NCBI RefSeq assembly: GCF_025961315.1
Contig: NZ_JAOQNK010000001.1
Coordinates: forward strand, 434,001 to 498,000
Direction of reading: 5' to 3'
DNA length: 64,000 nucleotides
DNA from: Sphingobacterium kitahiroshimense
GTDB taxonomy: Bacteria > Bacteroidota > Bacteroidia > Sphingobacteriales > Sphingobacteriaceae
Of this stretch, positions 37,072 through 46,159 are shown in pieces. Position numbers and translations under genes: made by a program. The notes beneath the pieces were generated by a model. That model had not been told where the DNA came from, did not search any database, and saw only the letters and a program-made list of their open reading frames with translations. Position 1 is the stretch's first letter. Every line of letters begins with the position of its first letter.

Positions 37072-39174
37072 TTAATTAACTTTCACCGCATTTCTATACT
37101 CATACACTGCGTTAAAGAATGTATTCAAGCTCTCAAGGTAGTTTTCAGCAAACTCTGGAGTAGGCTCATTCTTATTTATTTGCAAAACCAGTTCTGGGAA
37201 CGTAGTTTCTAATTCAAAAATATGTTGCTCCACAAATTGCGCTTGGAACTCCTGGATCACAGCATGCTGTGAACTCACATTAACACCTTTATCCAATAAT
37301 AATGCTTTAGCACAGCCGATAAAAGTACTGTAGGCATGATAAATAGCATCCGCATACTTTTTCTCCTCAAGAGCAGAAACCGCCCAAGCTCTTTTTTCTT
37401 CAGCTTCAAAGATCAAAGTAGCAACAAGATCAATCATGACACCCGCACACTCACCCACACCGATCGCTGTTTCAAAAGTTTCCTGATGACCCCAATCAAT
37501 ATATTCATCATCAGATAGTGTTGTTAGATCAGCCAAAGGTTTCAATAAGGTGTAGAAATAGTTTTTGGTCTGACGGTCATAGTAAGCATGAAAGTTTTCA
37601 CCTTCCTGAACATTCTTTTTATAATCCGTTAAAACCAGGTCAACCACGTGCAGCACTCTTTTGGTAGGTACTTTGATAATTCTTTCGGCCACACGACCTA
37701 CACCATTACCAACAGTACCACCACCGATCATGACCTGTGCAGCAGGAACGACTTTACCGTTTGCTTTTACAGAACTTCCATGAAAACCCAGATGCGCCAA
37801 TCCATGCTGTCCACAAGAGTTCATACAGCCTGAAATTTTGATCTTCAGTTCACGGTTGTAAACAAAATCTGCGTAAAAATCACGAATGTATGACTCAATA
37901 ACCCGTGCCATCTCTGTACTGTTTGAAATACCCAGATTACATGTATCCGTACCTGGGCAGGTCGTCACATCAGACGTGCTTTCAAATCCAGGAGAAGCCA
38001 ACTCAAGCTTCGTCAATAATTTAAAAATATGAGGAAGCGTTTTCTCGGTAGCATACTTAAGCAACAATCCCTGATTCTGAGTGAAACGAATTTCGTCGGC
38101 AACCAGACCTTCCAGTCCAGCAACCAAAACTCGTGCTTTTTCAGTTGGAAGATCACCAGTAGATATTTTAGCAAATACACCATAAAAACCATGCTGCTTT
38201 TGCTCAAAAGTATTTGTTGACTTCCAGATCAGGTAATTCGGATCTAAATCCAAAGATAAACTTTCCACGGCATCTGTATCCGGTGGAGTCGGTTGCGTGA
38301 TCGTATCGCGGTTGATCTGAAAAGATTTTACATGATTAGCAACGCGTTCCTCAGCAATTAATCTTAACACTTCATCAATACCCAATTTTTGGATCAGGTA
38401 TTTAAAGCGTGCTTTATTTCTATTATTACGCTCGCCATAGCGGTCAAATACACGTAAAGAAGACTCAACAAACAGAATCAACTGATCTTCATGTAAAAAT
38501 TCATGTACCAAGTGCGCTAGAAAAGGTTGAGAACCCAATCCACCACCTAACAGAACTTTAAAACCACGTTCTTCTTTACCATCAATAAGTTGTATTTTAG
38601 GAATAAAGCCAAGATCATGGATATATGAAAAAGCAGTATCATCATCTGATGAAGAAAATGACATTTTAAATTTACGACCCATTTCCGCACAGATCGGGTT
38701 TCTTAAACAAAATTCGAAAACGGCCTGCGCATACGGAGAAACATCAAAAGGTTCTTTTGGATCTATTCCGGCTGTAGGTGATGCCGTTACGTTACGCACA
38801 GTATTACCACAGGCTTCACGTAAAGTAATATCATCCTCTGCCAATTTGGCCCATAACTCTGGTGTGCGATCTAGACTAACAAAGTGTATCTGAATATCCT
38901 GACGGGTCGTGATATGCAGATTGCGAATCGCATATTCATCCGATACATCAGATATTTTAATCACTTGTTTGAAAGTTGCTTTTCCAAAAGGTAATTTAAT
39001 ACGCACCATTTGCACTCCAGGTTGACGTTGACCGTAAACCCCTCTTGCAAGGCGCAATGAACGAAATTTTTCATCCGTAATTTTCCCTTCCTGAAAAAGT
39101 CTAATTTTCTTTTCTAAATCAATAATCTCTTGCTCAACCACAGGGTTTTCAAGCTCTGTACGGAAACTTTGCAT
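37072..39174 (-). CDS. Siroheme sulfite/nitrite reductase with C-terminal HEPN domain
   Basis: 700 aa. Residues 1 to about 540 are a duplicated ferredoxin-type siroheme reductase. The [4Fe-4S]-siroheme ligands are visible as Cys406 and Cys412 (TCPGTDTCNLG) and Cys450 and Cys454 (SGCMNSCGQHG). Residues about 570-700 are a helical HEPN-like domain (AVSALEEKKYADAIYHAYS through FFNAVYEYRNA), absent from CysI or plant SiR. Context (siroheme, APS reductase and ATP sulfurylase genes) points to sulfite rather than nitrite as substrate. It is the first gene of the operon. Confidence 0.9.
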   Translation of the reverse strand: MQSFRTELENPVVEQEIIDLEKKIRLFQEGKITDEKFRSLRLARGVYGQRQPGVQMVRIKLPFGKATFKQVIKISDVSDEYAIRNLHITTRQDIQIHFVSLDRTPELWAKLAEDDITLREACGNTVRNVTASPTAGIDPKEPFDVSPYAQAVFEFCLRNPICAEMGRKFKMSFSSSDDDTAFSYIHDLGFIPKIQLIDGKEERGFKVLLGGGLGSQPFLAHLVHEFLHEDQLILFVESSLRVFDRYGERNNRNKARFKYLIQKLGIDEVLRLIAEERVANHVKSFQINRDTITQPTPPDTDAVESLSLDLDPNYLIWKSTNTFEQKQHGFYGVFAKISTGDLPTEKARVLVAGLEGLVADEIRFTQNQGLLLKYATEKTLPHIFKLLTKLELASPGFESTSDVTTCPGTDTCNLGISNSTEMARVIESYIRDFYADFVYNRELKIKISGCMNSCGQHGLAHLGFHGSSVKANGKVVPAAQVMIGGGTVGNGVGRVAERIIKVPTKRVLHVVDLVLTDYKKNVQEGENFHAYYDRQTKNYFYTLLKPLADLTTLSDDEYIDWGHQETFETAIGVGECAGVMIDLVATLIFEAEEKRAWAVSALEEKKYADAIYHAYSTFIGCAKALLLDKGVNVSSQHAVIQEFQAQFVEQHIFELETTFPELVLQINKNEPTPEFAENYLESLNTFFNAVYEYRNAVKVN

Positions 39175-39319
39175 ATGCTGAAATTCTATTTATTGGTCTG
39201 TATTCTCTTCTATTTGGTTCAAAAGTAGAAAAAAAAACTATATAATCTATAAAATCTATTAAATTAATATATATTTGTCAAAAATATTATTGTAGACCAA
39301 TCCTATAGAGATAGATAAA
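39175..39319. promoter_or_regulatory. Divergent promoter region, sulfur operon / ABC transporter
   Basis: The minus-strand -7 element TACTTTTG (complement of 39220-39227) serves the reductase operon, and the plus-strand TATATTTG (39270-39277) serves the transporter operon. Downstream of each, in the 5' leader, lies the same octamer AGACCAAT: the complement of 39192-39199 on the minus transcript and 39294-39301 on the plus transcript. The arrangement suggests coordinated control of both operons. No known riboswitch was recognised. Confidence 0.55.
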
Positions 39320-40291
39320 ATGAAAAAAAACAACCGTAATATACTTATATTAAGCTTATTATTGTTACTTACGAATAACGCGTGTGCTCCTAAAATAGAG
39401 AATGGCTATACAAAAGAAAGAGGATTTGAAGGTAATATTTCCTTATCTGGAGCGTTTGCACTCTATCCTTTAGTAGTCTTATGGAGTGAAGAGTTTAAAA
39501 AGGAACATCCACATGTGCGTTTTAATATTTCAGCTGGCGGAGCAGGCAAAGGAATTGCAGATGCATTGACCGGTATGGTCGATATCGGACTTATTTCCCG
39601 CGATCTTCATCCACAGGAAATAGCAAAAGGCGCCTTTCCTATCCATGTTGCTAAAGATGCTGTGATCTGTACCATTAATGCCGAAAATCCAAATTATACC
39701 TTACTTAAAGAACGTGGTTTGACCCATGCGGAACTCAAAAATATCTTTATCAATAAAAAATATAAAACCTGGAACGAGATAGACGCGCGATTTTCAAAAG
39801 ATCCGGTGATCGTGTACACACGTGCTGATGCCGCCGGTGCCGCTGAAACTTGGGCAAATTTCTTTAAAAGTAAGCAGGAGGATTTAAAAGGCGTGGGAAT
39901 CTTTGGTGATCCAGGAATTGCACAGGCAATTAAAGACGATAAAAATGCCATAGGATTTAACAACATCAATTACGTCTATGACTTAAAAACAAAAAAAGTT
40001 ATGGATAAAATTGATGTCTTGCCAATCGATCTAAATGCAGATGGGCACATCAGTGAAAACGAAGATTTTTATAGTACCATAGATGATTTAACGGATGCTG
40101 TGAGTAACAACCATTACCCTAGCCCACCAGCCAGAGATCTTTCGTTTATCACAAAAGGGAAGCCTGATAATTTGCTCGTTAAAGAATTCATTTCATTTGT
40201 GCTAAAGAAAAAATCGCAGAGTTATTTATTGGAAAATGGATATGTGCCATTAACAGAGTCGTTAATTAATAAAGAACTGATTAAACTGTAA
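39320..40291 (+). CDS. PstS-like substrate-binding protein, probably for sulfate
   Basis: 323 aa periplasmic binding protein of the phosphate PBP family (SLSGAFALYPLVVLWSEEF, NISAGGAGKGIADALTGMVDIG). An N-terminal signal sequence may end at Cys22, but the preceding residues make a weak lipobox. The stretch aligning with E. coli PstS Asp56, the residue that reads the phosphate proton, is ISRDL here, so no Asp is obvious at that place. Residues 237-248 (DLNADGHISENE) form a canonical EF-hand calcium loop. Homology says phosphate; its position divergent from the cys operon says sulfate, which I favour. Confidence 0.8.
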   Translation: MKKNNRNILILSLLLLLTNNACAPKIENGYTKERGFEGNISLSGAFALYPLVVLWSEEFKKEHPHVRFNISAGGAGKGIADALTGMVDIGLISRDLHPQEIAKGAFPIHVAKDAVICTINAENPNYTLLKERGLTHAELKNIFINKKYKTWNEIDARFSKDPVIVYTRADAAGAAETWANFFKSKQEDLKGVGIFGDPGIAQAIKDDKNAIGFNNINYVYDLKTKKVMDKIDVLPIDLNADGHISENEDFYSTIDDLTDAVSNNHYPSPPARDLSFITKGKPDNLLVKEFISFVLKKKSQSYLLENGYVPLTESLINKELIKL

Positions 40292-40292
40292 T

Positions 40293-41189
40293 ATGCTAAA
40301 AACAAGGTTATTAAAAAATGCAATCGCAAAACAGGTCAGTTTTGTTTTGTTGCTCATTTCACTTTCAGTGGTCATTATAATCGGTATCGGACTGACTTTT
40401 AAATCAGTACCCTTATTTGAATCGTTTAACATTCTTGAACTATTGACAAATCATGTGTGGGCACCTATGAAAGGAAGTTTTGGTTTCCTACCCTTTATTA
40501 TGGGCACACTCAGTGTCACATTGGTTGCGCTATTGATTTCATGCCCACTTTGTATCTTAACCTCTATTTACTTAACAGAGTATGCGTCAGACACCTTGAA
40601 AAATGTCATATTACCGCTTATCAATGTTCTGGCAGCCATTCCTCCTGTGTTATACGGGGTTTGGGGTGTATTATTTATCGTACCTGCAATACAATCTTAT
40701 ATTGCGCCCATTTTTGCGGTTTCTACTTCGGGTTACACTGTTTTGGCTGGAGGAATCGTACTCGCAGTGATGATTTTCCCGATCATGATCAGCATTATGG
40801 TCGAGGTTTTAAAAACGGTACCGGCAGAACTTAAAGCAGCATCACTGTCTTTGGGCGCTACCAAATGGGAAACTGCCCAAAAAGTCATACTTAGAAGAGC
40901 AAAACCTGGTATAATAGCAGCAATTGTATTGGCGATCTCCAGAGCATTCGGCGAAACAATTGCAGTTTTGATGGTCTGTGGTAATGTTCCCAAAATACCG
41001 ACATCCATATTTGATGCTGGTTATCCTATTCCCGCACTCATTGCAAACAATTTTGGGGAAATGATGTCAATTCCATTATACGATTCGGCACTGATGTTTT
41101 CAGCCTTACTCCTTTTCGTTATTATTTTCGGATTCAACCTCATTTCACGCATCATATTAAACAGATTGGAGGGCAAGCATAATGGATAA
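40293..41189 (+). CDS. PstC-like ABC transporter permease
   Basis: 298 aa inner-membrane permease with about six hydrophobic segments and the EAA-like coupling loop (ELKAASLSLGATKWETAQKVIL), typical of PstC. It starts 1 nt after the binding-protein gene and overlaps the next permease by 8 nt. Substrate as for the binding protein: formally phosphate by homology, sulfate by context. Confidence 0.85.
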   Translation: MLKTRLLKNAIAKQVSFVLLLISLSVVIIIGIGLTFKSVPLFESFNILELLTNHVWAPMKGSFGFLPFIMGTLSVTLVALLISCPLCILTSIYLTEYASDTLKNVILPLINVLAAIPPVLYGVWGVLFIVPAIQSYIAPIFAVSTSGYTVLAGGIVLAVMIFPIMISIMVEVLKTVPAELKAASLSLGATKWETAQKVILRRAKPGIIAAIVLAISRAFGETIAVLMVCGNVPKIPTSIFDAGYPIPALIANNFGEMMSIPLYDSALMFSALLLFVIIFGFNLISRIILNRLEGKHNG

Positions 41190-42036
41190 TCTTAAAACAA
41201 GACTTTTTAAAGAGAAAGTTGCAAAAGGTTTCATGCATCTTTCCGGAATGTTGGTTACCGGTTCACTTTTTTTTATAATCGGCACCATCTTATATAAAGG
41301 GTTACCTTATTTATCTTGGGAAATGGTGAGTCAATTACCAAAGGGCGGCTTTTACATGGGTAAAGAAGGGGGTATTTTAAATGCCATATTAGGATCCCTA
41401 TACCTTGCAGGTGTAGCAACTATATTGGCGACCTTAATCGGTGTGCCGATCGCCTTATACTTAAATATATATATCAAAACATCATCGAGACTAGCGCAGT
41501 ACTCGAAATTAATGTTTGATATCCTATACGGAATTCCTTCTATCGTATATGGAGCTGTAGGATTTACCATTATGGTTTATTTTGGCATCCGCGCATCCCT
41601 TTTAGGTGGAATTATCACCATTACACTGCTAACGATACCCATTGTGGTGCGAACAGTCGATGAAATCATCAAAACAGTTCCCACAGACTTAAAACATGTT
41701 ACTTTATCTTTAGGTGCGACCAAATGGGAAGTCGCAAAAGTTTTTATTTTACACATTAAACAAGGAATATTTACCGCAATCTTACTTGCATTTGGAAGAT
41801 CTATCGGAGATGTTGCCGGAGTTTTGTTAACAACAGGATTTAGCGACAATTTACCCCGTTATATTGACGAACCCGCCGCAACATTGCCATTAGCGATCTT
41901 CTTCCAGTTGAGCAGTCCTATTCCAGAAGTTCAAGGCCGTGCTTACGCATCAGCACTTATCTTAACTTTTATTATTCTAATTATTGTCATATGCACGCAC
42001 ATCCTATCATCGAAACAGAACAAACACAAATTGTAA
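41182..42036 (+). CDS. PstA-like ABC transporter permease
   Basis: 284 aa second permease with about six hydrophobic segments and the coupling loop DLKHVTLSLGATKWEVAKVFIL. It overlaps the PstC-like gene by 8 nt and the ATPase gene by 46 nt, indicating tight translational coupling. Confidence 0.85.
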   Translation: MDNLKTRLFKEKVAKGFMHLSGMLVTGSLFFIIGTILYKGLPYLSWEMVSQLPKGGFYMGKEGGILNAILGSLYLAGVATILATLIGVPIALYLNIYIKTSSRLAQYSKLMFDILYGIPSIVYGAVGFTIMVYFGIRASLLGGIITITLLTIPIVVRTVDEIIKTVPTDLKHVTLSLGATKWEVAKVFILHIKQGIFTAILLAFGRSIGDVAGVLLTTGFSDNLPRYIDEPAATLPLAIFFQLSSPIPEVQGRAYASALILTFIILIIVICTHILSSKQNKHKL

Positions 42037-42800
42037 GACCGGCTATTCAACCGCATATTCAGATACAGGATTTGAATATTCATATTGACGGTCATCATAT
42101 TTTGAAAAACATCAATCTGTCGTTGCCTAATAACAGCATTACCTCGATCATCGGTCCTTCTGGTTGTGGGAAAACGACGTTACTGAAAACCTTAAACCGA
42201 CTTATTGATGATACGAAAGGAGTTCAGGTTTCAGGCTCTGTATTTGTCAATGGCGAAGATATATATGCCCCAAATGCCGAAGTAACACATATTCGAAAAA
42301 AAATGGGCTTACTTTCTCAAAAACCATTTCCGTTGCCGATGTCGATATATGACAATGTCGCTTATGGCCCTCGCATCCATGGGACAAGAGGAAAAAAGGA
42401 ATTAAATGAGATCGTAGAAACACAGTTGAAGAATGTCGGACTTTGGGAAGAGGTGAAAGATCGGCTGGATCAATCCGCGACACGACTTTCCATTGGGCAG
42501 CAGCAGCGCCTATGCCTGGCACGTGGGCTGGCCGTCAAGCCTGAGATTATATTAGGCGATGAATCAACCTCTGCATTAGATCCAATATCGACGCAGACGA
42601 TCGAAAATCTACTTATTGAACTCAAGAAAGATTATACCATTGTGTTGGTTACGCATATTCTGAGACAAGCACGCCGTGTTTCTGATTATATCATTTTTGT
42701 TTATGGCGGCGAAATTCTTGAATTTGGAAAAACAGAAGAAGTACTGTTAAATCCCAAACATGAAATTACACGTCAGTATGTAAAAGGCTTTATTTCATGA
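41991..42800 (+). CDS. PstB-like ABC transporter ATPase
   Basis: 269 aa cytoplasmic ATPase energising the two permeases. Walker A GPSGCGKTT is at 55-63. The signature is LSIGQQQR instead of the usual LSGGQQQR, and Walker B reads IILGDESTSALD rather than LLMDEPTSALD; both remain plausible for function. No better in-frame start was seen, so the 46-nt overlap with the upstream permease is probably real. No phoU gene follows, unlike many true pst operons. Confidence 0.87.
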   Translation: MHAHPIIETEQTQIVRPAIQPHIQIQDLNIHIDGHHILKNINLSLPNNSITSIIGPSGCGKTTLLKTLNRLIDDTKGVQVSGSVFVNGEDIYAPNAEVTHIRKKMGLLSQKPFPLPMSIYDNVAYGPRIHGTRGKKELNEIVETQLKNVGLWEEVKDRLDQSATRLSIGQQQRLCLARGLAVKPEIILGDESTSALDPISTQTIENLLIELKKDYTIVLVTHILRQARRVSDYIIFVYGGEILEFGKTEEVLLNPKHEITRQYVKGFIS

Positions 42801-42852
42801 TAAAACGCTTTGCATGTAATTTTTAAATAAATTATTTATATTTTTATATGAT

Positions 42853-44109
42853 ATGAAACAATTCAATTTGTCTATGAAAAGTAAATTAGCCACAATCCTG
42901 ATTAGTTCTTTCGCATTATATTCTTGTTCTAACGGTACTACAGGTGCTGAAACGAACAATAATACAGTAGATAGTATATATCCTGCTGTAGAAACGAATG
43001 CGGCAAATACAAAATATAAACCTGCCTTTGAAGGCCAGACCCGTATCGCCGGTGTAAAAACCACTACACCATTTGAAGGAGTTGTACTCAATACAACATT
43101 GAAGTCTCCTTGGGGAATTGCGTCTTTGCCGGACGGACGTTTACTCATTACCGAAAAAGAAGGAACCTTTAGAATAGCAACTGCTGACGGTAAAGTTTCT
43201 GAACCGATAACAGGTCTACCTAAAGTGGATACAGATGGTCAAGGTGGTTTATTGGGACTAACGATAGATCCTAATTTTGAAACAAACCGAATGATCTATT
43301 TTGTTTTTTCTGAGCCAAGTGCTGAAGGAAACCTAACAGCCGTCGGTAAAGGAAAATTAGCCGCAGATGAGAAGACAGTTGAAAATGTCGCAGTTATTTA
43401 CCGCGCTACACCAAAGTACAAAGGTAAACTACATTATGGTGGGCGTATCCTATTTGATAAATCAGGCAATTTAATTGTAAGTACGGGTGAACGTTCAGAT
43501 TTAGCCACCAGACCTCAGGCACAAGATCTAAAATCAGGATTAGGCAAGATTGTTAGAATAACAACAGATGGCGCTCCAGCAGCGGGTAATCCGTTTGCAG
43601 GGAAAGCAGATGTAAGACCAGAAATTTACAGTTATGGACATAGAAATGTTCAAGGATTGGCACTTCATCCTGAAACGGGCGATTTATGGGAGACAGAATT
43701 TGGTCCTCGCGGTGGAGATGAACTAAACCGTATCGAGCCTGGCAAAAACTACGGCTGGCCAATCATTACTTACGGTTTAGAATACAGTGGTGAAAAAATT
43801 GGAGAACCTATCCAACAAAAAGAAGGATTAGAGCAACCGGTTTATTACTGGGATCCCGTATTATCACCTAGCGGTATTACATTCTATACAGGAGATGCCA
43901 TTCCTGAATGGAAAAACAATCTATTCATCAGTGGACTAAGCAGTACGCATATTGCCCGTCTAGTTATTAAAGATAATAAAGTCGTAGGCGAAGAAAGGTT
44001 ATTAGCAAAAGAAGGACAACGCTTCAGAGATATCACACAAGGTAAAGATGGAGCGCTTTATGCCATTACAGATTTAGGACGTCTTTACAAAATTGACAAA
44101 AAGAAATAA
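42853..44109 (+). CDS. PQQ-dependent sugar dehydrogenase family lipoprotein
   Basis: 418 aa six-bladed beta-propeller of the soluble glucose/sorbosone dehydrogenase family. It has a lipoprotein signal with lipobox LYSC (Cys25), then [32 protein letters not shown], and the PQQ/Ca-site regions [13 protein letters not shown] and [22 protein letters not shown]. It would oxidise aldose sugars in the periplasm if PQQ is available; no PQQ biosynthesis genes are in the window, so cofactor supply is open. Met8 is an alternative start. Confidence 0.9.
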   Translation: [418 protein letters not shown]

Positions 44110-44133
44110 CAATTTCGATTGTAAAAAACAGCT

Positions 44134-44162
44134 AAAGGTAACCAGAAAGGTTACCTTTTTTT
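44134..44162 (+). terminator. Terminator after the PQQ-type dehydrogenase gene
   Basis: A 10-bp perfect stem (AAAGGTAACC and complement) with a 5-nt loop is followed by a T tract. Confidence 0.87.
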
Positions 44163-44191
44163 ATGTATGTGTATTAATAAAAAAAGATTGT

Positions 44192-44482
44192 ATGACAAAA
44201 CACGTTCTAATCAGAATAGTCGCATTGATCATTCTTTTATTTATGGCCATTCCCATCGGTTTGTCCCAGTTAGATCCAAATAGACGTTGCGGTACAGCCG
44301 ATAGCTTAGCTATAATTTTTTATATGGGAATCTTTTTGCTGCTATGGATTATCTATTTAATAGTAGAATCTGTTTTCTTATACCGTAAAAACGAAATTCC
44401 AAAATTCAGATTCAATATTATTGCCGCTCTAATTATCCCTCTTTTTATATTGATCTCTTTTTTATTTAATTTACTTGATTAA
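44192..44482 (+). CDS. Small three-helix membrane protein, unknown
   Basis: 96 aa from the ATG at 44192; the frame runs upstream through the terminator, which cannot be coding. There are three hydrophobic segments (about residues 7-24, 42-62 and 74-92) and no recognised domain. Its stop codon interlocks with the stop of the convergent GNAT gene: the two TAA codons share two positions on opposite strands. Confidence 0.65.
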   Translation: MTKHVLIRIVALIILLFMAIPIGLSQLDPNRRCGTADSLAIIFYMGIFLLLWIIYLIVESVFLYRKNEIPKFRFNIIAALIIPLFILISFLFNLLD

Positions 44483-44922
44483 GAGAGCAATTCCATACTG
44501 TATAAGTCAAAATCTTTCGCCCAATAATCTTTTACAATCTGGTTTAAAACAAAGCCATTTTTCTGATAAAATAGATAAGTACGTTGCGAAGTACGGACAA
44601 TGATGCGGTCGATCGTTTTCAGCTCTTTTAAAATTGCTATACGGTGTTCCAGCAACTTTTTGCCATATCCCTTACCCTGTTCTGCAGGAAGGACCATATC
44701 CCAACAGATTACAGCCCTATGCTCTTCCAGCTCAACGGTAATGCCACTGCATGCCACCACTCTATTGTCTACTTCAAGAACAAAAAACTGCTGCATCTCG
44801 AAATCCAGATAATACTTCAAATCCTCTTTTTCATCCTGAGCAAAGTAAGCTGGAATATTTTCTTGCATAATATTGAGTACGACATCCCGATCCCGTAGCT
44901 CATAAGCCCTAATTAAAACCAT
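44479..44922 (-). CDS. GNAT family N-acetyltransferase
   Basis: 147 aa single-domain acetyltransferase. The acetyl-CoA-binding motif A is visible as DMVLPAEQGKGYGKKLLEHRI (Q-x-x-G-x-G/A), and the C-terminal part has the YxKNGF turn (FYQKNGFVLNQIV). Substrate unknown. It overlaps the upstream dgkA gene by 10 nt, so the two are translationally coupled. Confidence 0.87.
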   Translation of the reverse strand: MVLIRAYELRDRDVVLNIMQENIPAYFAQDEKEDLKYYLDFEMQQFFVLEVDNRVVACSGITVELEEHRAVICWDMVLPAEQGKGYGKKLLEHRIAILKELKTIDRIIVRTSQRTYLFYQKNGFVLNQIVKDYWAKDFDLYSMELLS

Positions 44923-45293
44923 ATCGCCATTATTTTTGGAACAAAAATGAACATTGCTATAACCACAGAAACGATCGCTGCTGTTAATACTGCGGCAGCT
45001 GCTAGATCTTTCGCTTTTTTTACAAAATCATTCTTTTCCTGACAAACCAGATCCGCAAGATTTTCAATAGCGGAATTAATTATTTCAAGCGCAAAAACAG
45101 CACCAATACAGAGTAAGATGATCATCCATTCAATCGCAGCGATATCAAAGTAAATTCCAGCAACAATGGTCACAATAGTTGCCGCTACATGAATGCGCGC
45201 ATTATGTTCTTCTATCAACAGTATTTTGAAACCATTGAATGCATATGCAAAACTTTTTATTCGATCCTGTAGCGAGAAGTGTTGATTTTTCAT
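44913..45293 (-). CDS. Diacylglycerol kinase family protein (DgkA-type)
   Basis: 126 aa integral-membrane kinase with three hydrophobic segments. The family hallmark FALEIINSAIENLADLV and the N-terminal SFAYAFNGFKILLIEEHNARIH are present. It could phosphorylate diacylglycerol or undecaprenol (Gram-positive DgkA homologues do the latter). It overlaps the GNAT gene by 10 nt. Confidence 0.9.
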   Translation of the reverse strand: MKNQHFSLQDRIKSFAYAFNGFKILLIEEHNARIHVAATIVTIVAGIYFDIAAIEWMIILLCIGAVFALEIINSAIENLADLVCQEKNDFVKKAKDLAAAAVLTAAIVSVVIAMFIFVPKIMAIWF

Positions 45294-45313
45294 GTAATAT
45301 ATGCTGTAAAAGC

Positions 45314-45350
45314 AAAAGCCGTTTCTTAATATAATAAAGAAACGGCTTTT
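45314..45350. terminator. Hairpin terminator between bshB1 and dgkA
   Basis: A 14-bp perfect stem (AAAAGCCGTTTCTT and complement) with a 9-nt loop, between the stop of the upstream minus-strand gene bshB1 and the start of dgkA. Confidence 0.82.
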
Positions 45351-45366
45351 ATTTGATTATTTTAAA

Positions 45367-46095
45367 TTAAATCAGATGAAATATATCATCAACACCTAAT
45401 ATTTTCTTTGCCGTAAACCCTTCAGCATATTTTACCTGTATCGATCTACCAAATTCTCGCGCCCTTGCAGCTGTAGATTCCATAAAATCGGGATTCGAAA
45501 TATAGGTCTGCGGTTCGTCGAGATTCGTGTCTTCGCCTGTATAAAACTGTGTTTTATACGCTAGTATTGATTTTTCCTTAATCGTATAATAATCCGTAAT
45601 ATCCAGTACAATATCAGGTTTAATATAATAATCCTGAATCATCTGCAGCACCAATCTAGGACGGTGAGCTTCTTGTAAAATTCCGTCTGCTATCGTTTCT
45701 ATTTTCCTTAGACCTGCCAAAAAGCATGCTTCATTCACCATGTGACCTGCTCTACCATGATCAGGATGGCGGTCAGTAATGGCATTTGTGATTATAATTT
45801 CTGGTTGATATTTACGGATCGCCTGAATGACAGCAAGCTTATCTTCTTCACTATTATTGAAAAAACCATCACGTAGCGCTAAGTTATCTCTTACCGTTAA
45901 GCCCAATATTGCTGCTGCATCGTTTGCTTCACGATCTCTGGTTTCAGCAGTACCGCGAGTACCAAGTTCCCCTCTCGTAAGATCTACAATACCTACTTTT
46001 TTACCCGCAGCAACATATTTTGCTATTGTACCTCCGGCCCCTAATTCTGCATCATCCGGATGCACAGTAATTACTAATAAATCAAGTTTTATCAT
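45367..46095 (-). CDS. bshB1: Bacillithiol biosynthesis deacetylase BshB1
   Basis: 242 aa zinc-dependent LmbE/PIG-L family deacetylase that removes acetyl from GlcNAc-malate in bacillithiol synthesis. The metal motif HPDDAE starts at His12, with a second histidine ligand in the DRHPDHGRAGHMV segment, and the family blocks LTRGELGTRGT and NPDFMESTAARAREFG. This implies a bacillithiol-based thiol redox system; bshA and bshC are not in the window. Confidence 0.93.
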   Translation of the reverse strand: MIKLDLLVITVHPDDAELGAGGTIAKYVAAGKKVGIVDLTRGELGTRGTAETRDREANDAAAILGLTVRDNLALRDGFFNNSEEDKLAVIQAIRKYQPEIIITNAITDRHPDHGRAGHMVNEACFLAGLRKIETIADGILQEAHRPRLVLQMIQDYYIKPDIVLDITDYYTIKEKSILAYKTQFYTGEDTNLDEPQTYISNPDFMESTAARAREFGRSIQVKYAEGFTAKKILGVDDIFHLI

Positions 46096-46159
46096 GCGAG
46101 TCTATTTTCAATGTTTAACCAACTAAATATAGACAAAAGTAGTAAACATTTCGTTCTTT

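Noticed and set aside
40733..41849. Antisense frames opposite the PstC/PstA-like genes
   Set aside because: They are shadows of the coding strand; they lie inside overlapping genes with clear transporter motifs.
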